53,896 bases of DNA from NCBI GenBank assembly GCA_903879715.1, contig CAIRMR010000044.1:1-53896 (forward strand), in the 5' to 3' direction. Positions 45,101 to 53,151 of this stretch are shown here, piece by piece (position 1 is the first letter of the stretch; each line of letters starts with the position of its first letter). The position numbers and the translations under genes were made by a program. The notes under the pieces were generated by a model. The model did no database searches. It was not told the DNA's origin and saw nothing but the letters and a program-made list of their open reading frames with translations. Source of the stretch: an uncultured Bacteroidales bacterium (GTDB lineage: Bacteria > Bacteroidota > Bacteroidia > Bacteroidales > UBA4417).

Positions 45101-46619
45101 AGGACAGGAATCCTGCATTAGCAAGTTTAATCAGCTGTACCTTAATTTGTTCCACAGGTTTTTTAGCCCAGGTAGCAAATTCATCGGTATAAAACCTGTC
45201 AGTATTTCGGCGGCGTACATAGGCAGAAACCAACATTGCAGGGTTTACATCATCAATCCCCTGCATTTTATCAAAACGATAGGCCGAAAAGAAATCGGAA
45301 GATTCAAACAGGGCTTCACTCTTAGTCCTGATTCCCTTAATATCTTCGAAACTCATGATATCCTCGTTTAGTTTCCAATATACTGCCTCGGTAAACATAT
45401 CCAAACGATGGTAAGTATTAAAGAACGGACTCTGGCTCAGGCCGTCCTCACCTCTGCTCATCAGCAGTTCATTACTTGCCAGATTGTATCGTACCTGAAT
45501 TGCAGGATGGAATATTGAATCATTCTCTAAAAAAATCAACAATGAAGCTCTTGCCGAAACAAACTTATCGGGCCAGATTGCGAATTCAGTTGATTTTAAA
45601 CTAATGAAAGGCTTGTCGTTGTGTTTGATTTCAATCCTTGAAAATCCATCGGCCGCTGGTTTTCCAATTACTCTTCCACCCTGCAGACAAAAACCTCCAA
45701 AAAACTCAATATCTTTAAACAGGTTGATATAAACCTGGCTGCCTTTGTACATGGTAAACATTGGAAAGGTTGCTTTTTCAGCGGTAATATCAACCATTGC
45801 TTTATCTTCGAGTCTTCCCGGCAGATCTTTCTTAAAATAGCCACCGTGATAAAACAATACGGAGTCAGCGGAATAAGAAATTGTTCGTGTGTCAATCTTA
45901 TAATCGGCAAGTTTAGCAAATACTACATCCCTGCCAAGACCCGTGCGATCCCAGTAAACTTTTCCGCCTTTTCCTGTCCAGATTTGGGATAATGGATAAT
46001 AGGTGCCTTTTGTATCATAAATACAAGCGCTGTCGTTCCGCACAATACACGCGAGGCTGGCAGATGAAAAAACAAAATAAGGCACTGAATCAAAAGCAAA
46101 CTTATAGTCTCCACGCCTGACATACCAGGCTTCGGTTTTGGTCTCCATAAACGCATTGCTTCGGATCAGCAATTCGGTTTGGGTAAGGTATTTTAATAAA
46201 GTGCGCGATGGCGTATTTGTTTTGAGGCAGTGATTTACGCTTTTATGAAACAGGTCGAATGTAGCAGGTATAGAACTTTGCCTGACTAAAATAGTTAAGA
46301 TTTTGAAATATAGCACATAGTACGGCGCTACTTCAAGTTTATGTTCCTTAAACGTGGAGCACACTTGTTGAGCTTGTTTTTTCTGAGCATCGCTAAGCAG
46401 GTTCGAAGTCCATTGGTATGTAATTGCAGATAGAACGAGTTTTGCTTCAGCAGCATCAGCATCACCAACATTACGGAATTGAAAAGTCATCTCCTTTATA
46501 AAATCCGAAGTATCGGCTGAAGAAATAACGGATTGATCCTGCGCTTTCAACTGGTATGCCGGAATCAACAGGCAGAAGAAAGCAAAAAGAACAATCCGTT
46601 TAATCAGCAATTCGGTCAT
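42108..46619 (-). CDS. Giant exported beta-rich protein of unknown function
   Basis: This 1503-residue open frame is intact. It begins with a signal peptide (KRIVLFAFFCLLIPAYQLKA, cleaved near AQD) and has no other membrane segment. Residues to about 170 are helical. A winged-helix-like stretch near 460-525 (FATWAKKPVEQIKVQLIKLA) is unusual in an exported protein. Most of the rest is a long series of short beta strands with runs such as LKGKGKFSFENAEVTSL and YSADSVLFYHGGYF, suggesting a beta-helix, beta-taco or AsmA/LptD-like scaffold. There is no T9SS sorting domain at the end (ATFLRKMKQVTGEE) and no lipobox. I recognise no enzyme motif. Neighbours are plsY and prmA, so envelope assembly is one guess. 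Confidence 0.82.
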   Translation of the reverse strand: MTELLIKRIVLFAFFCLLIPAYQLKAQDQSVISSADTSDFIKEMTFQFRNVGDADAAEAKLVLSAITYQWTSNLLSDAQKKQAQQVCSTFKEHKLEVAPYYVLYFKILTILVRQSSIPATFDLFHKSVNHCLKTNTPSRTLLKYLTQTELLIRSNAFMETKTEAWYVRRGDYKFAFDSVPYFVFSSASLACIVRNDSACIYDTKGTYYPLSQIWTGKGGKVYWDRTGLGRDVVFAKLADYKIDTRTISYSADSVLFYHGGYFKKDLPGRLEDKAMVDITAEKATFPMFTMYKGSQVYINLFKDIEFFGGFCLQGGRVIGKPAADGFSRIEIKHNDKPFISLKSTEFAIWPDKFVSARASLLIFLENDSIFHPAIQVRYNLASNELLMSRGEDGLSQSPFFNTYHRLDMFTEAVYWKLNEDIMSFEDIKGIRTKSEALFESSDFFSAYRFDKMQGIDDVNPAMLVSAYVRRRNTDRFYTDEFATWAKKPVEQIKVQLIKLANAGFLSFDIDNNFAIIQPRLNEYLAARSGVKDSDIIQFKSFVEKGSNARLDLKNFRLSIEGVNKVMLSDSQYVYVVPRDGKVIVNRNRDFSFKGRVHAGLFDFLANECTFQYDKFSLSIPQIDSAMMVVPAWNLDANGFRPFVRVKNVLADMNGELFIDSPDSKSGRKMLHQYPLLISKDTSYVYFERKDIVNGIYKRKNFFFEVNPFSMDSINSLPMGRLQFEGTLKSAGIFPDLTETISVQKDYSLGFKKVLAEPGLAVYGGKGNYSDTLMLSNRGLRGSGRLKYLSSLTESADFLFAPDSTSATVKNFQLAKVEGAIEFPDAQVKGAYVKWSPGNDLMTVQNAKSDSINMFNNSAKLIGTLEVTPTGLKGKGKFSFENAEVTSLNYHFKTTSFTSDTSDFRLLTDDRSKDALRVHVFKTAIDFGTRQGHFIATGNGALMEFPFIQYNCVVNEFDWLMNKKQLQLTNKTSFSREKYYQMKPDELLAYDPGREIYVSTDPKQDSLSFFALHGLYDLDSNYLEVEDARIIKVADAAIFPFNGKLSIGHNGLISQLKQAEILANRTSLYHRFYNATVNIGSRKRYSANGLYDYIPSDGDVTSLEMNKIEVNSKGETFAGTAISDSMNFMLNKYFRFVGTMAVNASSKLINFEGGFGFVHDCNTLPHEWIKLKAQLDSKNIVIPIADITENTGSGKLRVSLYYSTTENTVMPGFFAKAENITDPDIIKSGGFVTYFPQTSEYWVADSAIFRNQMLPGNKLILNTSRCILSGIGQLQVATNLGRLQMKSAGEINYYSITDSTSLTMLSALDFFFQADALKILADALNASTAKGTDVASTSYTRSLREFVGKNEADKILSELSLYGQYRRFPEVLDHTLVLTGLQMSWNKDLRSFISKGQIGIGNIGKMSVNKQVKGYLEIGKRRSGDIINLYIEPEDKQWYYFSYANGTMQVISSNKAFNDKLAGLKEDQRLIKGEKGQPSYQFILGTTDKKATFLRKMKQVTGEE

Positions 46620-46730
46620 ACTATTTTATAAAAGCAAAGTAAAAAGAACATGAAAATTCCTCAAAATAAAATTGTATAAACAACTGAAATTTATTCCATA
46701 AACTTATTTGAGTAAAAGAACTGTTTCTGA

Positions 46731-47564
46731 TCAGAGTGTAAAACAAGCTGCTGTCCAGTTATTTTCAATCCGTTTCGACATGATATTAAGTCCGGTTTCA
46801 TTTGCTTTCGCTTCGATAAGCGGCAAGTCCTCGCTATAAAAACCACTCATAAAAAGTTTACCGTCTGGATTTAAGCTTTCGCGGTAAGCAGGAATATCAT
46901 TTAAAAGAATATTCCTGTTGATATTTGCCAGAATGATGTCGTATTTTTTACCTTCAAGCAATGATGCGTCGCCTAATAAAACTTCAATATCAGCGAAATT
47001 ATTGCTCTGTACATTCTCCAGAGCGTTATTATATGCCCATTCATCGTTATCGATGGCTGTTACAGGAAAAGCACCTTTCATTCGGGCTAAAATTGCCAGC
47101 ACAGCTGTACCTGAACCCATATCGAGCAATGATTTGCCTGTAACCTCCACACTTAGCAGATACTGAATCATCTGTTTGGTAGTTTCATGATGCGCAGTAC
47201 CAAATGACATTTTGGGCATAATTACAATATCGAACTCCACCCCTGCCTGCTGAGGATGGAATGGTGCCCGAACCATGCAGCGGTTGTTGATCAAAACCGG
47301 ATCATATTGGCTTTCCCATACAGCATTCCAGTTCTGATCAGCAATATGTTCAGCATGAAAAGAATCAAGAAATTCAGTAAATTCATCCGAACTTAATCTC
47401 GAAGTTAAAGCAGGTGTATACAATGGAGACTGTATAAATGCGGAAATTGTTCCGTTTTCGTTTTCAGTAAAACTTTCGAAACCGGCCTCAGCAAGTAAAC
47501 TAATCAGCACATCGGCAAGGTGCTCACCCTCTGTAGGATGGCAAATTAATTCGACGTATTCCAT
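46731..47564 (-). CDS. prmA: Ribosomal protein L11 methyltransferase
   Basis: PrmA transfers methyl groups from SAM to ribosomal protein L11. The 277-residue protein has an N-terminal substrate-recognition half and a C-terminal Rossmann methyltransferase domain: LLDMGSGTAVLAILA binds SAM, followed by VTAIDNDEWAYNNALENV and the catalytic-loop motif DIILANINRNILL. The preceding PKMSFGTAHHETTKQM is also typical of the family. The start codon lies immediately after the stop codon of tpiA with no spacer, so the two are tightly coupled. The next gene on the same strand is the giant exported protein. Confidence 0.94.
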   Translation of the reverse strand: MEYVELICHPTEGEHLADVLISLLAEAGFESFTENENGTISAFIQSPLYTPALTSRLSSDEFTEFLDSFHAEHIADQNWNAVWESQYDPVLINNRCMVRAPFHPQQAGVEFDIVIMPKMSFGTAHHETTKQMIQYLLSVEVTGKSLLDMGSGTAVLAILARMKGAFPVTAIDNDEWAYNNALENVQSNNFADIEVLLGDASLLEGKKYDIILANINRNILLNDIPAYRESLNPDGKLFMSGFYSEDLPLIEAKANETGLNIMSKRIENNWTAACFTL

Positions 47565-48326
47565 TTATGCAAACGAATTCACAATGGCGACAAAATCAGC
47601 TGCTTTCAATGCGGCGCCCCCGATAAGTCCACCATCCACATCCGGATTGGCAAAAAGCTCGGCTGCATTTTTAGCATTACAGCTTCCACCATAAAGGATT
47701 GAAATTTCAGCGCTTACTTCTTCACCATATTTCTCAGTAAGAAGGCTGCGTATAAAAGCATGCATTTCCTGTGCCTGTGCCGATGATGCTGTAACTCCGG
47801 TACCAATGGCCCAAACCGGTTCATAAGCTACAATTACCTGGCTAACCGCTTCTTTTCCAAGGTGAAACAAGGCTTCACTAACCTGGGTTCTGACAACATC
47901 GAAATGTTTTTCTGACTGGCGTTCTGCCAATACTTCACCGCAACAATAAATGGGTGTCATTCCATATTTCAAAGTGAGGTCAACTTTGGTGGCGATCACT
48001 TTATCGGTTTCGCCAAAATAGGTTCTGCGCTCGGAATGGCCCAGAATGCAATGCGAAATGCCCATGGAATGCAACATAGATGCTGAAATTTCACCAGTGT
48101 ACGCGCCTGATTCCCATTGGCTTAAATTCTGAGCGCCAACCATAAAACCGTTTTCAGCGGCAATATCCGAACTCATTTCGAGGTAAACTGCAGGTGGACA
48201 TACAATTACCTCAGTATCACCCGAACCTTTTTCGGTAAGTTCATCTACAATTTCGAACATCAGATCTTCTGCATCCTGAAAATCTTTATTCATTTTCCAG
48301 TTTCCGGCAACAATTTTTTTTCTCAT
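47565..48326 (-). CDS. tpiA: Triosephosphate isomerase
   Basis: TpiA interconverts dihydroxyacetone phosphate and glyceraldehyde-3-phosphate in glycolysis and gluconeogenesis. The 253-residue TIM barrel has its catalytic residues in place: K11 in GNWKMN, H97 in ILGHSERR and E169 in AYEPVWAIGTG, plus the phosphate-binding YGGSCNAKN and GGLIGGAAL loops. Length is normal. It lies between the DppB-type permease gene (44 bases upstream) and prmA (0 bases downstream) on the minus strand, so it is probably transcribed with both. Confidence 0.98.
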   Translation of the reverse strand: MRKKIVAGNWKMNKDFQDAEDLMFEIVDELTEKGSGDTEVIVCPPAVYLEMSSDIAAENGFMVGAQNLSQWESGAYTGEISASMLHSMGISHCILGHSERRTYFGETDKVIATKVDLTLKYGMTPIYCCGEVLAERQSEKHFDVVRTQVSEALFHLGKEAVSQVIVAYEPVWAIGTGVTASSAQAQEMHAFIRSLLTEKYGEEVSAEISILYGGSCNAKNAAELFANPDVDGGLIGGAALKAADFVAIVNSFA

Positions 48327-48370
48327 TTTGTGTTAAGTTTAATTTTATGAATGTTTAAATTTCCAGCTAT

Positions 48371-49450
48371 TTATGTGTATCGTATTCGCGGATCAAGTAT
48401 TCCATAGATTAGATCTGCAAAAATATTAATAATAATGAGTAGAACGGAAATAAACAATACCGCACCCATTATAACAGGAAAATCATATTTCTCAAGTCCG
48501 TCTACTATAACCACTCCGACTCCTTTCCAGTCGAAAATATATTCGACAAAAACTGCACCGGCCATTAATGATGCAAACCATCCCGAAACAGCAGTAACAA
48601 CCGGGTTCAACGCATTTTTCAGCGCATGCCGGGTAATTATCCGGTATAAACTCAGCCCTTTTGCCCGGGCAGTACGGATATAATCCTGGGACATAACATC
48701 CAGCATTGAACTCCGGGTAAGTTCGGTAATTATTGCCAAAGGCCTGATCGCCAATGTTAATGCCGGAAGAATAAGGTTTTTCAGGTCTATATATTCACCG
48801 CGTCCAAAATCATCGACGGTATAAAGACTTCCAAACATGCTCAAACCTGTGTAATCGGCCAACACATAAGCAAAAAACCAGGCGATAAGTATGGCCGCAA
48901 AAAACGAAGGTAACGACATTCCCAAAATACTCACAATGAGCGAAATACGATCAAACCAGCCATCTTTGTTCAAAGCACTGAAAATCCCAAGGATCAATCC
49001 GAGTATTGTTGCTGCTATCATAGCTACAGTTGCCAAAACCAGAGTCGGGATAAAAGCTTCTGATAATATTTCCGAAACAGGCCTTTTACTCTGATATGAT
49101 CGTCGAAGGTATGGATTCTTCAGAACAACCGTTGATTTTCCGATGTTTAGTAAATGTATTGCTGAAGGGTATTTTGAAAGGGAAAAATAAAAAGCGCTGT
49201 TTGGCTCTTTTAGAGTATGAAAAGAAACCGGCGACACATCATTCAGAAAGCCAAGATATTGTACGAAAAGTGGTTTATCCCGGCCCAGGTCGCGGTTAAT
49301 AGCTTCAACCGATGAAATATCCGCCCGCTGTCCCAGCATCATCCTGGCCGGATCGCCGGGTAATACATTAAACAGGAAAAATATCAGGGTAACAACTCCG
49401 AAAAGCACAAGAATTCCATACATAAGGCGAATAAAAGCGTAACGGAGCAT
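48371..49450 (-). CDS. DppB-type ABC transporter permease
   Basis: This 359-residue inner-membrane protein is one of the two permeases of a peptide/nickel-type ABC importer. It begins with a membrane helix (FIRLMYGILVLFGVVTLIFFLFN), has the DppB motif NVLPGDPARMMLGQRA, an insert of roughly 100 residues outside the membrane before the core, and the EAA coupling motif DYIRTARAKGLSLYRI. No DppC partner, ATPase or binding protein is adjacent. A DppA-like lipoprotein is encoded at 17514-19157, which could be its partner. The long loop is common in Bacteroidota versions. The substrate cannot be read. Confidence 0.88.
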   Translation of the reverse strand: MLRYAFIRLMYGILVLFGVVTLIFFLFNVLPGDPARMMLGQRADISSVEAINRDLGRDKPLFVQYLGFLNDVSPVSFHTLKEPNSAFYFSLSKYPSAIHLLNIGKSTVVLKNPYLRRSYQSKRPVSEILSEAFIPTLVLATVAMIAATILGLILGIFSALNKDGWFDRISLIVSILGMSLPSFFAAILIAWFFAYVLADYTGLSMFGSLYTVDDFGRGEYIDLKNLILPALTLAIRPLAIITELTRSSMLDVMSQDYIRTARAKGLSLYRIITRHALKNALNPVVTAVSGWFASLMAGAVFVEYIFDWKGVGVVIVDGLEKYDFPVIMGAVLFISVLLIIINIFADLIYGILDPRIRYT

Positions 49451-49499
49451 GGGAGAGTTTCAGGGTTTCGGGGTTCAGAGTTACAGAGATTTTAAACTA

Positions 49500-49598
49500 G
49501 TGGTCATTCAGTGGTCATTCAGTGGTTATTCAGTGGTCATTCAGTGGTCATTCAATGGTTATTTAGTGGTCATTCAATTGTCATTCGATGGTCATTCA
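49500..49598. repeat. Tandem 11-bp repeat GTGGTCATTCA, 9 copies
   Basis: Nine head-to-tail 11-bp units occupy 99 bases. Units 1, 2, 4, 5 and 7 are exact or nearly so, and later ones drift to ATTGTCATTCG and ATGGTCATTCA. A translated open frame through it (49449-49673) is low-complexity and not a gene. The tract sits upstream of the DppB-type permease start and downstream of the DoxX-like gene's end. Confidence 0.92.
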
Positions 49599-49615
49599 AT
49601 TGTTGTTTGGGTTTT

Positions 49616-49651
49616 GGGACTTGGGACTTGGAATTTGGAATTTGGGATTTG
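49616..49651. repeat. GGGACTTGG/GGAATTTG dispersed repeat
   Basis: GGGACTTGGGACTTGG followed by GGAATTTGGAATTTGGG repeats the vocabulary of the element at 32044-32060 (TGGAATTTGAGACTTGG) and at 53152-53168. It directly follows the 11-bp tandem repeat. Confidence 0.75.
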
Positions 49652-49693
49652 CGTCCTGATTCTTAAATATTAATGAATATACCGCTCTCCTGA

Positions 49694-50803
49694 CTACCTG
49701 GCTTCAAGTGATTTTTTAAATTCCGCATAATCCGGGAAGTCATTGTAGTGCCATTTTTTAAGAATGACGCCATCTTTCATCAATAGTAAGCCAGGATTTG
49801 AACGAACAATCGTTTTCAGCGCAATATCATCGGATGTGTAAAAATCAAGTTGTAGTTTATTTTCTTTTACAAATTTAACAATATCAGCAGGTGTTGAACT
49901 GACAAGCACTGCAGTCGCAGTATTATCGGCATAAGCTTTTGCACAGAAATCGTTCAGCTTAATAAACGCCGGGACATTTGCTTTCGACAAATCATAGGAA
50001 TTAACAATCAGCTGGTAATCAGGATTCCGGATTATACTTTCGGTAACATTGTTGCCGGTAGTATCGCTGATTATAAGTGATTTGCCATAATACTTATTCG
50101 GATCTTCCACACGCTGGGAAACGAATTCCCATTGTGCCATCCAGGTACTATCATTAAACGGATAGTTTGGGGATAAATACTCCTTTTCTTCACCTGACTT
50201 CTTATTTTTATAGGTAAGATAGTATTTTACCGGTTTTGGATTTTCCGGAAATAATTTATGCCCTGTTTTCCATTCAGTGAAATCGATAACAGGTAAATGG
50301 CTGTAACACATGTATGAAAACGCGCTAAACAATCCAACAAAAAATAACGCTATAAGCCATTGCTTACCTGGAGTGGTAAACGGTTTGAATTTCTTACGAT
50401 ACGTAAAAACAAAGATGGCTAATGGCAACAAAATCAGGTTTTTATAAAATGTCTGCCAGTTAGTGAGTTTGATGGCATCCCCGAAACAACCGCAATCAGG
50501 AACCGGGCTGTAAAGTGCGTCGTTTAATGTAAGCAAAGTGAAAAACACCATCATCGCCAATAAAAGCCAGGCAGTAATCTTCAGACGAAGATTTAGCAGC
50601 ATCATTATCCCGGTTACAAACTCGATGGTGCAAAGTACTATTGAAAAGAAAAGAGCAAACGGAATAAAGAACTCCCAGTTGAAAGCAATAAAGTAATCTT
50701 CCAGTCTGTAAGCTGTTCCCAGCGGATCAACTCCTTTTACAAAACCTGAAAACACAAAGACAGTTCCGACCAGAATTCTGCTGATATTAGCAATCCACTT
50801 CAT
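49694..50803 (-). CDS. BT_3928-like DoxX/MauE-type membrane protein
   Basis: This 369-residue protein begins with four hydrophobic segments (to about residue 140) of the DoxX/MauE-like fold: RILVGTVFVFSGFVKGVDPLG, then LEDYFIAFNWEFF, an EFVTGIMMLLNLRLK segment and the cysteine-bearing DCGCFGDAIKLTNWQT. The remaining soluble region (from about 170) has a thioredoxin-like look near LLLMKDGVILKKWHYNDFP. This matches the BT_3928 family found in Bacteroidota, probably linked to redox or respiratory-chain maintenance. It lies 4 bases downstream of the DUF1599 gene, in the same unit. Confidence 0.82.
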   Translation of the reverse strand: MKWIANISRILVGTVFVFSGFVKGVDPLGTAYRLEDYFIAFNWEFFIPFALFFSIVLCTIEFVTGIMMLLNLRLKITAWLLLAMMVFFTLLTLNDALYSPVPDCGCFGDAIKLTNWQTFYKNLILLPLAIFVFTYRKKFKPFTTPGKQWLIALFFVGLFSAFSYMCYSHLPVIDFTEWKTGHKLFPENPKPVKYYLTYKNKKSGEEKEYLSPNYPFNDSTWMAQWEFVSQRVEDPNKYYGKSLIISDTTGNNVTESIIRNPDYQLIVNSYDLSKANVPAFIKLNDFCAKAYADNTATAVLVSSTPADIVKFVKENKLQLDFYTSDDIALKTIVRSNPGLLLMKDGVILKKWHYNDFPDYAEFKKSLEAR

Positions 50804-50807
50804 AAAA

Positions 50808-51353
50808 CTAGATTTGTTGATCCAACATGATCAGCGCGAAAGCTGAGTAATTAATTATATCAAGGTAATTAGCATCAAGTCCTTCTGACATAAGAGTCAA
50901 ACCGTTATTATCTTCTATCTGCTTAATCCGTAATAGCTTCATCAAAATAATATCGGTGAGCGAGCTGATACGCATCTGCCTCCATGCCTCGCCGTAATCG
51001 TGGTTCTTATCGGCCATCAGATCCCTGGCCAAAGCAACAAACGCATCATATTTAGCGCCAACAATATCTTCATCCATATGTGGTTCTTCAGCAGATTTTA
51101 GTTCAAGCTGAATCAGAGCCATCACTGAATAATTGATCATCCCGATAAATTCTGGCCTTATGCCTTCATCTACTTTGCTCTCGCCTTTTTCCTCAATGCT
51201 GCGTATTCTGCTGGCTTTAATGTAAATCTGGTCGGTAATGGATGTGGTTCGCAGGATGCGCCATGCTGTGCCGTAATCGTGATTTTTGGCCATGAATACC
51301 TTACGGCATGCACGAATCACATTATCGTATTGTTGAAAAGTTTTTTCAGGCAT
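50808..51353 (-). CDS. Tandem-duplicated DUF1599 protein
   Basis: This 181-residue cytoplasmic protein consists of two similar halves of about 80 residues: residues 9-85 and 102-179. Each half has the motif KNHDYGxAWR (residues 23-32 and 116-125), then SxTDxIxxKxxRIxxIE and later a (M/I)INYSxxAL(I) helix. DUF1599 (which I believe is now called nucleotide modification associated domain 1) is usually a single helical unit, so this is a fused duplication. The function in cells is unknown; the all-helical, charged pattern recalls nucleotide-processing enzymes. It is divergent from folP and followed closely by the DoxX-like gene. Confidence 0.85.
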   Translation of the reverse strand: MPEKTFQQYDNVIRACRKVFMAKNHDYGTAWRILRTTSITDQIYIKASRIRSIEEKGESKVDEGIRPEFIGMINYSVMALIQLELKSAEEPHMDEDIVGAKYDAFVALARDLMADKNHDYGEAWRQMRISSLTDIILMKLLRIKQIEDNNGLTLMSEGLDANYLDIINYSAFALIMLDQQI

Positions 51354-51361
51354 ATAATCAA

Positions 51362-51369
51362 TAACTTTG
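51362..51369 (+). promoter_or_regulatory. -7 element of folP
   Basis: TAACTTTG is an exact match to TAnnTTTG. The start site near 51376 leaves a leader of about 17 bases before the ATG at 51393 and lies downstream of the longer frame start at 51279, which supports the shorter protein. No good -33 box at 19-22 bases is seen. Confidence 0.6.
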
Positions 51370-51392
51370 TAGCCGATTTCAATAAGGAAACC

Positions 51393-52268
51393 ATGAATTT
51401 TTGGAGTGATAAAAGTACACCTTTTCCCGGAATTAAGACCCTGAATTGTGGCAATAATGTGCTAAATACCGGTAAACCTCTGGTTATGGGCATATTAAAT
51501 TTAACGCCGGATTCTTTTTTCGATGGTGGTCGCTATTCAGATGAAGATGCATGGATTTCGCAGACTGAAAAAATGATTCAGGATGGAGCTTCCATTATTG
51601 ATCTGGGTGCTGTTTCAACCCGACCCGGAGCAAAGCATGTTTCGGAAGAAGAAGAAATAGCGCGCCTGATACCAACCCTGGAATTGCTCACAAAAAGATA
51701 TCCTGAAACAGTTTTTTCTGTCGATACTTACCGCTCGAAAGTAGCCAAACTTTCAGCACAAACGGGAGCCGGAATTATTAACGATATTTCAGGTGGCAGC
51801 ATGGATGCCGCACTTACCGAAACTGTAGCAGAGACAGGATTACCTTATATTTTAATGCATATGCAGGGAACACCATCCGATATGCAGAAGAATCCGGTTT
51901 ATGAAAATGTTACGGAAGGAATAAGTGGATTTTTTGAGAAAAGCCTGATCCATTTGAACGATTCAGGGATTAGCCAGGTAATCCTCGATCCTGGTTTTGG
52001 GTTTGGTAAATCCATTGAACATAACTATACTATACTTCACGATCTCAATGTTTTCAAAAAATATGGTTTTCCGATTTTAGTTGGAATTTCGCGTAAATCG
52101 ATGATATATAAATTGCTCGAAATTACACCCAAAGAAGCATTGCCTGCGACTTCTTCATTACATTGGGCTGCCTTACTCAATGGCGCTGATATTCTGCGAG
52201 TTCATGATGTAAAAGAAGCCGTTCAGGTTATAAAACTTGTTGAAACGTACATGAATGCTTCGAAATAA
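51393..52268 (+). CDS. folP: Dihydropteroate synthase
   Basis: FolP joins p-aminobenzoate to the pterin diphosphate in folate synthesis and is the target of sulfonamides. Starting at the ATG at 51393 gives 291 residues (MNFWSDKSTPFPG); the open frame extends upstream to 51279 but the extra 38 residues overlap the divergent DUF1599 gene. The signature MGILNLTPDSFFDGG, the DLGAVSTRPGA loop, NDISGG, ILDPGFGFGKS and the C-terminal ILRVHDVKEA are present. It is followed by dacA after 31 bases. Confidence 0.96.
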   Translation: MNFWSDKSTPFPGIKTLNCGNNVLNTGKPLVMGILNLTPDSFFDGGRYSDEDAWISQTEKMIQDGASIIDLGAVSTRPGAKHVSEEEEIARLIPTLELLTKRYPETVFSVDTYRSKVAKLSAQTGAGIINDISGGSMDAALTETVAETGLPYILMHMQGTPSDMQKNPVYENVTEGISGFFEKSLIHLNDSGISQVILDPGFGFGKSIEHNYTILHDLNVFKKYGFPILVGISRKSMIYKLLEITPKEALPATSSLHWAALLNGADILRVHDVKEAVQVIKLVETYMNASK

Positions 52269-52269
52269 G

Positions 52270-52277
52270 TATATTTG
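52270..52277 (+). promoter_or_regulatory. -7 element of dacA
   Basis: TATATTTG matches TAnnTTTG and begins two bases after the folP stop codon. The start site near 52284 leaves about 16 bases to the ATG. dacA may therefore be made both from this site and by read-through from folP. Confidence 0.55.
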
Positions 52278-52299
52278 CACTTAACACAAACGCATATAA

Positions 52300-53100
52300 A
52301 TGATTGCTTCGCTGATACCCATTTTTTTACATGTCAGGATACTCGATGTTATCGATATTTTCCTAGTAGCATTATTGCTATTTTCTCTTTACCAGTTACT
52401 TAAAGGCACTGCGGCTGTTAATATTTTCCTTGGCATATTAGCCATCTTTGTGATATGGCGGTTAGTAAAATCGCTTCAGATGGATTTGCTCAGCGACTTG
52501 TTAGGCGCGTTCACTTCGGTAGGTTTTATAGCTTTTATCGTTGTTTTCCAGCCGGAAATAAGGAAATTTCTACTTGCTATTGGATCTCCTGGATTTATTA
52601 CACGCAACCGGTTCAGGGCATTATTTTCAAAACTTCAGCTCGAAAACAGCAACCTGGCTGATATTGACCCTGTGGTTCAAGCCTGCCACCGGATGTCACA
52701 CTCCCTTACCGGTGCCTTGATAGTAATTGGCCGTAAAAATGATTTGTCCGAATTCAAAGAAACCGGGTTAGCGGTTGATGCCATTATTTCGGATCAGCTG
52801 ATTGAAAGCATTTTTTATAAAAATAATCCGATGCACGATGGAGCTGTAATTATCAGCGATAATAAAATCAAATCAGCACGATGTATTTTACCTGTTTCTG
52901 CCATAACAGATCTTCCGGCTGAATTAGGACTTCGTCATCGCGCTGCTATTGGTATCACTGAGAAAAATGATTCAATTGCAATTATTGTTTCTGAGCAAAC
53001 CGGTCGGATTTCGTATTGCCGTAACGGAGAACTTTCGATGGATATAAAAGCCTCAGGGTTGAAAACTATGCTTACGGAAGATTTTTCAGGGAAGGAATAA
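52300..53100 (+). CDS. dacA: Diadenylate cyclase (CdaA/DacA type)
   Basis: DacA makes the second messenger cyclic di-AMP from two ATP, controlling osmotic balance and cell wall. The 266-residue protein has three hydrophobic N-terminal segments (about 15-85) and the DAC catalytic domain with the two key motifs, DGAVII (in NPMHDGAVII) and RHRAAIGITE. The domain layout is the CdaA type rather than DisA. It follows folP on the same strand after 31 bases, a common Bacteroidota arrangement. No regulator such as CdaR is adjacent. Confidence 0.95.
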   Translation: MIASLIPIFLHVRILDVIDIFLVALLLFSLYQLLKGTAAVNIFLGILAIFVIWRLVKSLQMDLLSDLLGAFTSVGFIAFIVVFQPEIRKFLLAIGSPGFITRNRFRALFSKLQLENSNLADIDPVVQACHRMSHSLTGALIVIGRKNDLSEFKETGLAVDAIISDQLIESIFYKNNPMHDGAVIISDNKIKSARCILPVSAITDLPAELGLRHRAAIGITEKNDSIAIIVSEQTGRISYCRNGELSMDIKASGLKTMLTEDFSGKE

Positions 53101-53151
53101 AGGATGATATAGGATGTTCGATGTCAGATGTTAGATATGGGATATGGGATG

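Noticed and set aside
49449-49673. 74-codon frame through the 11-bp repeat tract
   Set aside because: It is the translation of a simple repeat in one frame, low-complexity and without a start context.
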